From assembly GCF_040807025.1 (NCBI RefSeq), contig NC_090968.1, forward strand, positions 5,011,906 to 5,075,905: a DNA stretch of 64,000 bases, read 5' to 3'. The position numbers were made by a program, and so were the translations under genes. The notes below the pieces were generated by a model that searched no databases, was not told where the DNA came from, and worked only from the letters and a program-made list of their open reading frames with translations. How positions within the stretch are numbered: position 1 is the stretch's first letter; each line of letters begins with the position of its first letter. The DNA is from Struthio camelus. Its lineage: Eukaryota > Chordata > Aves > Struthioniformes > Struthionidae. This document shows positions 41,759-52,275 of the stretch, in pieces.

Positions 41759-44700
41759 TCAAAAGGATGTTCTTTTCTCCAGCTTGTGCTTTGTGAGAAA
41801 GTACTTAAAGAATTCATACACTGACCACGCAATGGCCGTTGAAGGCATCTGGTAAATGACACGTGCCTGCACCCCTCTAAAATACCCCGAGATGCCCCCG
41901 AGCTGGTAGACAGTCTTGAAGGCGTTCACCATGCCCGAGAGGTGCCCGCTGATGTTCACCGAGCTCAAGGCCATGTTTTCTTGCGTGTTGAGCAGGGTCT
42001 TGCAGACGTCGAGAGGAGTGGTGGCCGCGGCAGCCACAGCCCCCGCAAGGGCGCCGGAGACGATGTGCGACTGAGGGTTATACTCCCGGCGAGGGTTGAT
42101 TTGCTCTTGCATGAACTCATAGGTGATGAAGTGAATGGCCTGGAAGGGGATGTTCATGGTGAGCTGGGTGGTGTAGCTGCGGTAGAAGGCACCAAACCCT
42201 TCTGTCTTCTGCACTGTCCTTACACATGCCAGGACGGATTTGTAAGGGGAGTTGAACATCTGCATCCGCTGCTTCACCACTGGTCCAGGAGACAGCCGGG
42301 GAGACGAACGCAGGGCAGGCGGCACCGGACGGCATAGAGAGGCAGGGAGATAAACACACTGGTTAACGCACACCTTACCTGGCCGTTACAACATCCAGAC
42401 AACCCTGCCCCAAGTCATTTAACATCACTTGACATCCGCAAGCGATCGCTTAAGCAAACTTGACATTTAAAAGGTTTTTAAACAGGAGACCTTTTTCCTT
42501 CAGAAAAACTTGCCTTTGGTCCAGCTCTGGAGTACAACATACGACAACTTAACGAGCTGGACTGGCTGCTATTCAGCCTTCACTTTGGATGCATTTTACT
42601 GTTACTCCTTTCTCTGCTAGGTTTCGCTTATCCTGGACAGCCATGCCGTGGCTCTAACAGCCACTCTACTTGTTTGACAACATGACTGAGTTCAGTTTTG
42701 TTTTGGTAGTCCACAGAGCTTCAGAGAAACCACAGTTGCTTTAGTACAGATTTACCAGCAGAGGAGGAACAGCATCGTGTTACTAAAGCTGTTCCTGCTA
42801 AGGAAAGACCAGAGGCTGTATGATCGGGTAACCAAGCTGGAGCGCGCCTAAAGGTGAGACGCTCTCTTGGGAAGTCCTGACACACTGTGCCACCAAGGGG
42901 AGTCTTACCGGCAACCCCTCTGCAAGCTGCAATGGCCAGTCGGGCCTGGGCAGGATTTCTCCCTTTATGCCGGCCCTGAAGAGCTGCGTTAGCCTATCTG
43001 ATCTCATTAAAAAAAAATTGGGCAACAAGGGTCACTAAAGCAAAGGGTTCCTCCTAAAGCGCGCCAAGATAGCCTGGGAGGCACCAAGGACCCCTTGGGC
43101 TAAGAAGGTGCAGCGCTTTCGTTCTGCAGCACTTCCCCAGCAGCCCTGGGCATTACCTTCAGCCGGATTCATTACTGCATCGTGGAGTAACGTGGCCACG
43201 CTCCCAGCTATACCTGCAAGACAGAAGAGCATCCTTCACAAAAGGACTCGGAGGCCATCGGTCAGGGGTTGGCTCCGGCGCTGCCGCTAGCTGCTGCTGG
43301 CACCGGCAGCCCGTACATCCGTGTGCACAAAGCACCGAGCGCCCAGGTCCCGCGGCCCCACCAAAGCACTCGCTAACCAGGCTGCCTTCCTGCACCGCGG
43401 ACCCGGGCCAGGGAGGTTTGACAGAAACCAGAATCCACTCACAAGAGTGGCAAGCCAACGCGCTGCTAAACGTGACCCAGCTCCGTACCAGTCACGTTTG
43501 CTGTCCCCTACAACCACCGACACGGCTTCGTCTACGCAAGGCATCATCAGCTTAACGCAGCTCGCTCCGGACTGAGCAACGCTTAAAATCGCCTCAGTGC
43601 ATCTGTAATTAGGCATTTTCATCCATTTACTCAGGCTAGTTTTAAACACTAATTGCCTGGATTCTGCAAACATCCAGCCAGTCATTAATGATTCTGCAGT
43701 TTGCTCTAGGATGGGCCTCTCGAGCCACACCTTTTCCTTTGATGTAGGTTTCCATCGCAAATTCTCTGTTGCCCAAATGACTTTCGGTCATTTTTCTCAT
43801 TAATGCAACACTTCAGTTTTCCCGCTGGTACTGCAAGCCTGTAGCTACTTGAAAGGCAAACATAGGAAGCACATTACTAGGAAAAAGCAGCAAGCCAGAA
43901 AGATCTCATATCCTTAACTCAGTTGGTTGGGCCAAGTCAAGTGACTGTCATTGCAGATTCCTACTGTCACATCATATCACGGACCAAGAAGAAATGTCTT
44001 TTGCACAGCACATTTTATAACAAGTCTGGCTGTCCAACTAGAGGGCTTCTGCTGTCACAGTATCTAAAAGCAAAAGCCTCCTTGGCAGAAGCAAAATCTT
44101 TAAGAAAAGCATGCAAGTACACAGCAGATGCAGTGCACTTTACCATGCTGGAGCTCCAACAAGGGAGTCATCTGGAATGAGGAGAGCCTCTACTTCAAAC
44201 CTCATGAGAAGAGATTTAGATGATACCTTCAAGCATAAAACCAGAAACAGCCTGTGACTACCTCCTGTACACCTCGTGTCCAATGTATTGATTACACCCA
44301 CTAGAGTCATTTGAAATCAGATTCAGTGCAGAAGTCTGGATTAGACTAAGGTTTTGGAAGATGCCGTCATGGATTTAAGGTCAGGGAGTGCTTTTCTACT
44401 CTGATGCTGACAGCCAGCCCAGCCACATGTGATCTTCTGAGTGGCTTGGAGTGCAGCAGCCTCAGATTAGCTAGCTAGGAGCATAGCTTACCTTTCCCCG
44501 GACAGAAACTGCCCCAGCATCTGTTCGTGCAAGACAGCCTCTCAAATTCTCCATGCTCAAGGTGGTATATCTAACCACTGGCTGGTAAGCAGCTCCCCTG
44601 CCTTCCCCATGGAAGGGAAAAGTCCACTTGAAGCAAAAACATACTTCAGGAGAAGTTGCTTCAGAGCTCCTCTGCATGGTATATTACAGCTTTGACTCGT

Positions 44701-47700
44701 TGGTTAGATACTGCTGCAGCAAAGACCTCCCATATCGGCTCAGTACCCTCTGGAAAAGAGATTTACCAAGTGCTCAGCAGTCCTAAGACGGGACACGGAT
44801 TTCAGAGGAGCGTGGTGAGCAGCGTAAAGCACTGAACTAGAGGGCAGGTGCCACACTTGCGTACCTGACTTCCCCCTGCCTTTCCAGCACTCCCCATAGC
44901 GGGGGCCGAGGCCTGCAAGCCGGGGCTACGCTTGTGTCTTGCATCCTCCCGTACGGATATTTACAGTGTCAGTCTGAAAGCAGGGTGCCTACAGCAGTTC
45001 TTCCAGGAGCAGAGCACAGTGAAGGATGCCACACTAAAGTGCATGAAGCAAGCAAGGGACAGGCTGTTAACTGCAAGCTTTTTTGTGGAAAAAAAAAAAT
45101 ACCATTGGCCAAGTGGCTGTTTCCTCCATGCTGAATAGTCTCACTTAGAGTCTTTTTCATTTTTTCATAGCAGGCAAAGTACATTGCGTGGGCTGGGCCA
45201 GCCCCCAGCATGGTGACATTAATCCCACGTAAAGGCCTCCAGAAACCCTCCGTGAGAACAATTTTCTTCAGTGCTTCGTACACACTCCTGTATTGGGCTT
45301 TGGGGTCCGGCTGCAAACTCTGCATCCTTGTCTGCAACAAAGCACACAGAGGGAGAGGTCTCAGTTACTTGACTCGAGCGAGCACGAGCCGCAAGACTCA
45401 GAGCTGCGAGACCTCCAAAAATCTAACACGTGCCTCCACCAGAGGGTGGAAGAATTTATTCCCAGAGCTCCGGTAGCACGGGAGCTACCGAGCCAGCCTC
45501 TGCAGACCATCTGCGACACCCCCGCTCCAGAGACTTGACCCAACTGCAGGCGAGGGCTCGTCCACCGACCCACCAGCAGCTGACGCTGGGGTGCCGACAG
45601 CCGGTTTCCCCCTCTCCTGTCCTCCGGAGAGGGGAGCAGCCTGGCTCAGAGATCTCCGCGCCTGCCGCAGCACCAGCCCCGCTGCAGCCGCGGCCGGGAA
45701 CGCTCCTGCCCGAGCGCCAGCCCAGGGCCGCTGCACTGTTTCTTCATGCCTTTGCCGGCCACACCAACAGGATTAAGTCCGCACTTCCGTTGCGGCACCA
45801 GAACACGACAAGTCCGCTCAGACAAGCGCTCAGCACACAGGGAAGTATAACCTCTGCGCTTGTTTATGTGCGGAAAGTACAGGGAATTAAGCAAAGTTGT
45901 TCAAAAGACTGGGTGAAGAAAGAGTTAGGTGTTTAATTGGCTCTTGCTTACAACGCTCCAGTCTCTCTGCCTCAGCTTGTTTCCACTGCGATTGCTCAGT
46001 TGCTTTTGATACTTGGCTTGCGGGAGTTGGGCCGCTTGGTTGAGAAACGAGTTTCCTAGAAGTGCAAGCTAAGAAAACGGGGTACCTGCAAAAACCCTCT
46101 GCGGAGAGTACGACGGGCAAAGGCCATCCGGTCTGTGACAAGCCCGTGTTACTTCCTATCGCACCAAAACCGGTCTGAGGAGATACTGCCGGAGTGACGG
46201 GCCCTTTGGTGGTAGCCTCATGCCTTTAAACGCAGAAGGACCCTGGAAAGCATGTAGCCACAGGACATCAGCGTTTGGCAACCCACACTAGACTCCATCC
46301 CACACTAGACTCCATCCTGTTAAATTCCTTTAAGGAGAAGCTTGAGAAATACAATTAAAGAAAAGGTCATTTAGGTTTTATAAAAGGAAGGTCTTGCCCT
46401 GGGTTAGCTTGGACTCTACTCCATCACTGGATTAGAGCTTCCTTCAAATGATTTTATAGCATATCACCACTAGTTACTCCACTTGAGGTTAGGTCAGTTC
46501 ACAAGCACAGCAGATAAAGGCGAGAAGATAAGGGCGCAGCCAGCACAGCCTGCGAGGTGCAACGTCAGCACTGACGAGTTAACGTCTTTTGCTTTAGTTG
46601 CAATCCAAGCATCGCAGCCAGCACCGTGGCTTCTTTACCGGAGCGCGGACGGCAGGAGGCTGGACCCACCCTAGGAGCACTCAGAGGAGACCACACCGGT
46701 ACTTCACCTTGGCCACGTAACACCTCTGGGCGCGGACAATATCTGCCTTGAAGCACACGCACCACAAGGCGGGCTTGTGCAACCGCGCGTTGCAGCCCTG
46801 GCTGGCTCAGGCCGCGGCCGCGTTTGCTGGAGCCCGACCCGAATGAGTAAGTGCGACGCGGGGAGCCCGGCTCCGGCAGGCTCCCAGCGAGAGGCCGGCG
46901 CGCTGCAACTCTGCACGCAGGCCTGCCCGAGCCCCGAAAACGCCAGTCAGCGCCGGGGTTTCTTTAAGCGCTAGCGGGCCCGCGCAGCAGCAGCGCCGTC
47001 CTTGGACTCCCGGGCAGAGCAGCGCCGCTGCCCTGCACCTTGGCAGGGACCCAACAGGGCTTTGGAAAGAGCGAGGAGCTCGCATGCGCTTCCACTCCTT
47101 CATCCGAGGACACGTCCCTCCGAGTTTATCGATTTACATAAGCAATTAGCCAGGAGGCAATACTACAGCTAAGCTTTCAGGCACGATTAAGCCACTACAA
47201 GTGTTTTGGGCTTGGGCACTAGATCCCACGAGCTGTTTGAGCTCCTCAGACGGAGGAGTGCTTGCACAGCAACTACTCCGATACCAGGAGAGCAGACTGA
47301 ACCCAGGACTTTAACCCGGCACAATAAAACCGAGCTACTAGTAAAGCAATACGCGATGCTAATTCAAACAAATTATTGTATTCGTAGCAGGTCTCATAGC
47401 GCAGGAGTTACGTTTGCTAAGTCGCTGCAATTCAGCGAGGCTAAATTTAAAACTTTGGGGGAAAATCTAAGCACTAAGGTCACTAGCGACAAGGCATCGC
47501 CCTGCCAGGCTGCAACCTGCTGGAAGGAGCTGCCAGCTGCACCCCTTCTCACCCCTTCATACAGCTTTTACAGCTCATGCATTGCTCCGGGGTCAGCGTT
47601 TCACAACCCAAGCGCGACGGGCATCGGCCACGCCGCCTCGCAGCCGGGAAACGCAGTTGCACAGCTGTGCAATCTTCCTGGGTGCTTATGACAAGCACCC

Positions 47701-50700
47701 AGGAAAATTGCCCGCCAGGTGAGGCGGACTGCTTTGCCTTGCAGTCGCAGGGAATACCCATCCGCACGGCGCTGCCGCGCGCGTGCTCGCAGCCAGAAAG
47801 CGCTGCCCTGAGAAGCCTGCAGCCCGGCCCGATAAGGCAAGTGAAAACAGAGCAGGGAAACCGGCAAAATACGCCCCAGGCCTGCAGCAAGCTAAAGCCC
47901 GAGCCCGTGTTTGGAGAAAGCCAGCAGCAGACTCCAAGGCCACTTTCCCTCGGCGCTGAGGAGCTCAGATTAGAAACGGGGAATTTGGCTGCCTCGAGCA
48001 AAGCTTCCTGTTGCTGAGCGTACCGTAACCTACGGGCAGCGCTGGAAATAGACCCAGAAGCTCAGAAAAGCCTGAATTATCTAGGAATGCGTTTAAAGTC
48101 GGTCTTTAAGGCTGGTCAGTGCGCAGAAGGGTTTGCCAAGCGCTGCGCAAGGTTTCTGCACCTGCGAGCCTCCCGGAGGCCCCAGTCAAGAGCAGCTGGA
48201 AAGCAGGAGGCTCCCGGGGCGGCCAGGGTATTCGAGCATGCATCAGCTCCAGCTCCTCCCCGAGGTGCTCAGGGACACGCTCCCCGTAAAGGCACGGCCC
48301 GGGGCGGGCGCTAAGCCCGCGTACCCTCCGCGGGCACAGCGCCCGTCCGTCTCCGCGTGGGAACGCACGCGGGCCAGCTCGGCGTGCATCCCCGGGCCCC
48401 CTCCAAGGGCTCGTGCTGCATCCCAGACAGGGCAGTGCAGCGCGTTTCGTGGTTCCCTAACGCACGCCGGCTGCAGTTTGCGCCGCTCACGCCGCAGCCA
48501 AGCCCGCCTTCCGTTACAGCTGCGGACGCAACCTGGACAAACAGGCCGGGGAGCAGACGTAAAGATGTCGCGCGTGGCCGCTGCGACCCAAGAGGCGCGT
48601 AGCGGAAAGCAAGCTTAGCTCTGTCTCGCCCAGGATGAGTTTATCACGGTTTGAAGGAAGCCAAGTGCCCCATTAGGCGCTGCACCTTTAAAAGGCTGCA
48701 AACAGGCAGCTGACTTGCCACGAGCTACGCCGGCCTCAGCCTCTCGTACCCCCAGCTTTTAACAGCTCTCTGAAGTTAGCAAACTCCGCCAGGAGCCTCA
48801 CGCCCCTATTGTTAAACAGCCAAGAAACACTTCTCCTCCCATCTGGATTAATCCTCCTTGCACAAGGCAGCAGAGCGCGCCGACCGGCGAGCGTCCCCCG
48901 ATCCCGCGGCCCCGTTCGCCGGCGCTCTGCCATCCCTACCCGGCTTTCCCACCGGGGCAAGCTCTCCCGCGAGCCCTCGCTTGAAACGCAGGACCCCCCG
49001 AAGGGGGACGCCCGCACCTGCCGGCCACGCTCTGCTTCAGCTCCAGGTGCCCGGGCCGCAGCACTGCCAGCGCGCTAGTGCAAAGAGCCAGCGGTAGCGA
49101 CACCGTTGCTAAACGCAGCAGCGCGCGGGCAAACGAGCAGACGCACTTTTCTGAAGTTTCTCAGGCATTAGCAACAACGCAGGATAAATCATCTCCTATC
49201 TAGGAGCATTTCACTGACGAGCGCTAGATCCTCAGTTGCGCGTACTCCAGCAAAGCGTCACTAACTTGTCGTGCAAGTTGTTGTCCGCTCTCTCGGGCTC
49301 AGCCCGCACATACGACAAACGCACTGGTCCTCCTGCGAGCAGCGCTTTGGGTGCGCGACCTCGGAGCGAAATCCCTGCTAAGGGCTCTGGAGCACGTTGC
49401 CCGCAGCAGAGGGTGCCGGGGCCATCGCTGCAACCAGCCACCCAAGAGCCGATGGCGGGGCTGAGCTCGTCTCCCCGGCACGCGGTTACGCCTCGGACGA
49501 GGCTTAACCTCTTAAGCTCCTTTCTACCACCAATTCGGCAAGCGATCGGGCTTGCCGGGACGGCTGCGCTCCCAGCAGCTACCAACAAACCTAAGCAGCA
49601 CCAGAGAACAGCAGCACACCACGAGCACGCTTCCAAAAACCGGCTGGCCAAACCCGTGCTTTAACGCAACCGCAGAGCGAAGCGGGTAAGGCGGAGGTCA
49701 ACACATGGTTAAGCTGGGAGCCATAAACGGGGGTCTTTATTTACTGCTGGAAGCAAACCGATGGGAAGGGGAAGACACACAAAGCAACTCTCAAGTCATC
49801 ACCGGTCTCCAGCCGGAGCGGTGGATGGGAAAACACACGGCGGTCTCGAACGCGTTTCCTCCTGCAACGAGCAGCGACGCCGCTGCAGGAGATTTACATC
49901 TCTGACGCCGAACGGAGGGCTACGGGCACTGTTAACCACTTGTCCTGACTCACCGTCCGCGCAGCTGCCTTTAATAGGAAACTGTCATCGCGGCCGGCTC
50001 TGCCCCGACTTCACCAGGCTGAGGAATTGGGCAAGCGTCTGAAGCAAACAATTCCCCAAATTGCAGTGTTTTCAGTTTCTCTTTGAGAGGAAATGACTTG
50101 CTGGAACCAAAGCATGTTTTCTTTAAGCAGCAATTTAAGAGGCTGGCTGCCTGTGAAATGCCACTTTCCGCAGCAGTCACAGACAAACTCCTTCTCCACC
50201 AGCTCCGCTCACCCCGACTTACTCCAGGAAATACTATCCGGAGAGTCCGACCTGCAGAGCCAGGCAGAGCAGGCTTTGCTTCTTCTCTGTAGGAGCAAAG
50301 GGGCACGTTTCCCACAGCAAAGTGAAAGATTGCTGCTGCTACAAGCTTAATTAGTGGGTCATTAACTGACATAACAAAACAGCCCTTTTAGGGGTCAGTC
50401 TTGTCATTTTGCATGCAGAACTGCACGTGCGCCTCCGACAGGTTGAGTGGCCCTGGCCAGACCCGCCAGAGATCTCCAGCGGCAGGAATATTTCTCGTCT
50501 ACTTTTGAGCACTTCGAGGTGGCGTGCTGCGCAGGATTACGTTAAGTGCAAGGTATTCGCCCGGCGGTGTCGGGCGCCGCCGGCCGCGAGGGACTCCCGC
50601 TGCGCAGCGAGTCGCGGCGTCCTCGCTTTTACCGCGAAGCACGGGAAGAGCAGGCACAACTTTCACTTTCTCCCTATCCCTGCCCGTTTCCCCATAGAGG

Positions 50701-51925
50701 AAACGCCCTCTTAAACAACACCAGAAAGTCCGGAGCGACGACACGCCGCTGCTCTAACCGGGACCTGGCACCGAACCGCGGTTCGGAGCTGCCGGACGGG
50801 CCGGGAGGAGCAGACCCGGCCCGAGGAGACGTCGGGGAAAGCACAGAGAAAGGCCCGGAGCGTTTCCTCCCCAGGCTTCTCCTAGCACGCTGGCAGCACA
50901 TTTGGCGCCTCGACGCGAAGGCATTTCCTCTCCTCTGCCTACTCTTTCGCGGAGTCCTGCGTTAAAAGAGGAGAAATCAGAGCGTCCGCTCGCAGCCGGC
51001 CGCGAGCGGATCCCAGAGGACCCGTTGGCACCGGCAACACCGTGCCCGGCTCATCCAGCTTTCGGCAGCGCCGAGAGCCCCGAAGAAACGGGAGAAGGGA
51101 GAGATTCGGGGTGGGAACCCCAAGCTGCAGAAGGGGTGCGAACGCCCTTCGCGGCACGCTCCCCACCGCTTCAGCGACCCCGCCGAGCCTCCCCCCGGAT
51201 GGCCGGGCACGCTGCCCCCGCCCCGGGGCAGCACCGGGACCCCCGTGCACGTTCCCCCCGCCCCGGTGCAGCACCGGGACCCCCGTGCACGCTGCCCCCC
51301 GCCCCGGTGCACGCTGCCCCCCGCCCCGGTGCAGCACCGGGACCCCCGGGGCACGCTGCCCCCGCCCCGGTGCACGCTGCCCCCCGCCCCGGTGCAGCAC
51401 CGGGACCCCCGTGCACGTTCCCCCCGCCCCGGTGCACGCTGCCCCCCGCCCCGGTGCAGCACCGGGACCCCCGTGCACGCTGCCCCCCGCCCCGGTGCAG
51501 CACCGGGACCCCCGTGCACGCTGCCCCCCGCCCCGGTGCAGCACCGGGACCCCCGTGCACGCTGCCCCCCGCCCCGGTGCAGCACCGGGACCCCCGTGCA
51601 CGTTGCCCCGGTGCACCGCCGGGACCCCCGGTGCACGCTGCCCCCGCCCCGGTGCACCCCGCCATCAGGACACCCGCGGCCCCCTCGCCCTGCCCGGCCC
51701 GCCGCGCACCTTGACCGAGTCCACCGGGTACATGACCGTGTGCTCCATGATACCCGCCACGGCCCCGGCCATCATGTGGGTGCCGAGCGAGGCGCCGCTG
51801 GGCAGGCTCTCGTAGTCCTCGCCGTCCATGGGCGGTCCCGGGGCGGCGGCAGCGGCGGCGGGGGAAGGGGGCCCGGGCCCCGGCGGCGCCGCCGCGCTGC
51901 CCCCCACTGCGCAGCTCAGCTCCAT
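41759..51925 (-). CDS. SLC25A37: Mitoferrin-1, mitochondrial iron importer (four exons)
   Basis: Exons, in transcript order, are 51925-51710, 45331-45103, 43213-43157 and 42279-41759. They join by GT-AG introns of phase 0, 1 and 1 to give 340 residues (human 338). The start was chosen because it opens with MEL, as in human, and precedes the conserved EDYESLP segment. It is a six-helix mitochondrial carrier with three repeats. The signatures are PVDSVKTR (67-74), PAEVVKQR (165-172) and PLDVCK (256-261). The family segments [19 protein letters not shown] and [12 protein letters not shown] are all intact. The N-terminal 35 residues are Ala/Pro-rich and differ from mammals. It carries ferrous iron across the mitochondrial inner membrane for haem and Fe-S cluster synthesis and is essential in erythroblasts. 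SLC25A28 (mitoferrin-2) is the close paralogue; synteny with NKX3-1 decides for SLC25A37. It converges on NKX3-1. Confidence 0.97.
46284..46317. repeat. 17-bp direct tandem duplication
   Basis: CACACTAGACTCCATCC occurs twice in a row (46284-46300 and 46301-46317), identical. It looks like a recent slippage duplication in intron 1 of SLC25A37. Confidence 0.9.
47669..47711. repeat. 43-nt near-perfect hairpin in SLC25A37 intron 1
   Basis: TTCCTGGGTGCTT (47675-47687) and AAGCACCCAGGAA (47693-47705) are exact complements around a 5-nt loop. After one C/A mismatch, GCAAT and ATTGC add five more pairs. The total is 18 pairs and one mismatch. It is shorter than a typical pre-miRNA stem, and the loop is very small. 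Confidence 0.9.
51207..51660. repeat. GC-rich 41-bp minisatellite with 63-bp higher-order unit
   Basis: The box GCACCGGGAC recurs at 51231, 51271, 51334, 51397, 51459, 51500, 51541 and 51582. Spacings are 40, 63, 63, 62, 41, 41 and 41 bp. The 63-bp unit is the 41-bp unit plus a 22-bp partial copy (GTGCACGCTGCCCCCCGCCC). Units combine a C-rich run, CCCCGGTGCAGCACCGGG (an inverted repeat) and GTGCAC. The array lies about 50 bp inside intron 1 from the exon 1 donor of SLC25A37. Confidence 0.95.
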
Positions 51926-51937
51926 CCGCCCGGGCCA

Positions 51938-51979
<42 letters not shown>
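51938..51979. repeat. SLC25A37: (GGC)14 trinucleotide repeat in the SLC25A37 5' UTR
   Basis: Fourteen uninterrupted GGC units as printed are (GCC)14 in the mRNA sense. They lie 13 bp upstream of the start codon, so they should be transcribed in the 5' UTR if transcription starts near 52010. Confidence 0.9.
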
Positions 51980-51984
51980 CGGGA

Positions 51985-52275
51985 GGGGGGCGGGGCTCGC
52001 AGGGCCGGGCCGCGCGGAGCCCGCGCGCCGCCCCGGCCCCGCTTTAAAGCCGCGCCCACGCTCCGCCCCCCCCCCGCCGCGCCGCGCCGCGCCAATGGGG
52101 AGCCGCCGCCGCCGCCGCCGGCCGCCGGTTGGGCCGCCGCCCGCGCTCCCGGGAGCTCCGCGCGCTGACGTCACAGAAAGCCGCGGGGAGGAGAGGGAGG
52201 GACGGAGGGAGGATCGGCAGGGCCCGCGGCAAATGGCGTGCGGGAGGGTGGGCGAGGAGGAGCCTGATTGGCTCT
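51985..52275 (-). promoter_or_regulatory. SLC25A37: SLC25A37 CpG-island promoter with palindromic CRE
   Basis: Upstream of exon 1 are a GC box (GGGGGGCGGGGC, 51985-51996), TTTAAA at 52043-52048 (TATA-like, predicting a start near 52015), a CCAAT pentamer at 52092-52096 (printed strand), the full palindromic CRE TGACGTCA at 52166-52173, and a CCAAT box in gene orientation (ATTGG as printed, 52267-52271). The block is very CpG-rich. The start site is inferred, and CpG-island promoters often use several. Confidence 0.65.

Larger units (their letters stand above)
45332..51709 (-). other. SLC25A37: SLC25A37 intron 1
   Basis: This 6.4-kb intron holds no recognisable gene. It contains a 17-bp direct duplication, a 43-nt hairpin and, next to exon 1, a GC-rich minisatellite. 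The half nearest exon 1 is CpG-rich. The sequence between is mixed, with no recognised interspersed repeat. Confidence 0.7.

Noticed and set aside
47669-47711. The intronic hairpin as a miRNA gene
   Set aside because: The stem (18 pairs) and loop (5 nt) are too short for a normal Drosha/Dicer substrate, and the paired region does not extend.
50902-51714. Long open frames on both strands encoding Pro/Cys/Gly repeats
   Set aside because: They are translations of the 41-bp minisatellite, which lacks stops. As 41 is not a multiple of 3, every frame reads the same repeat. This is intron 1 of SLC25A37.
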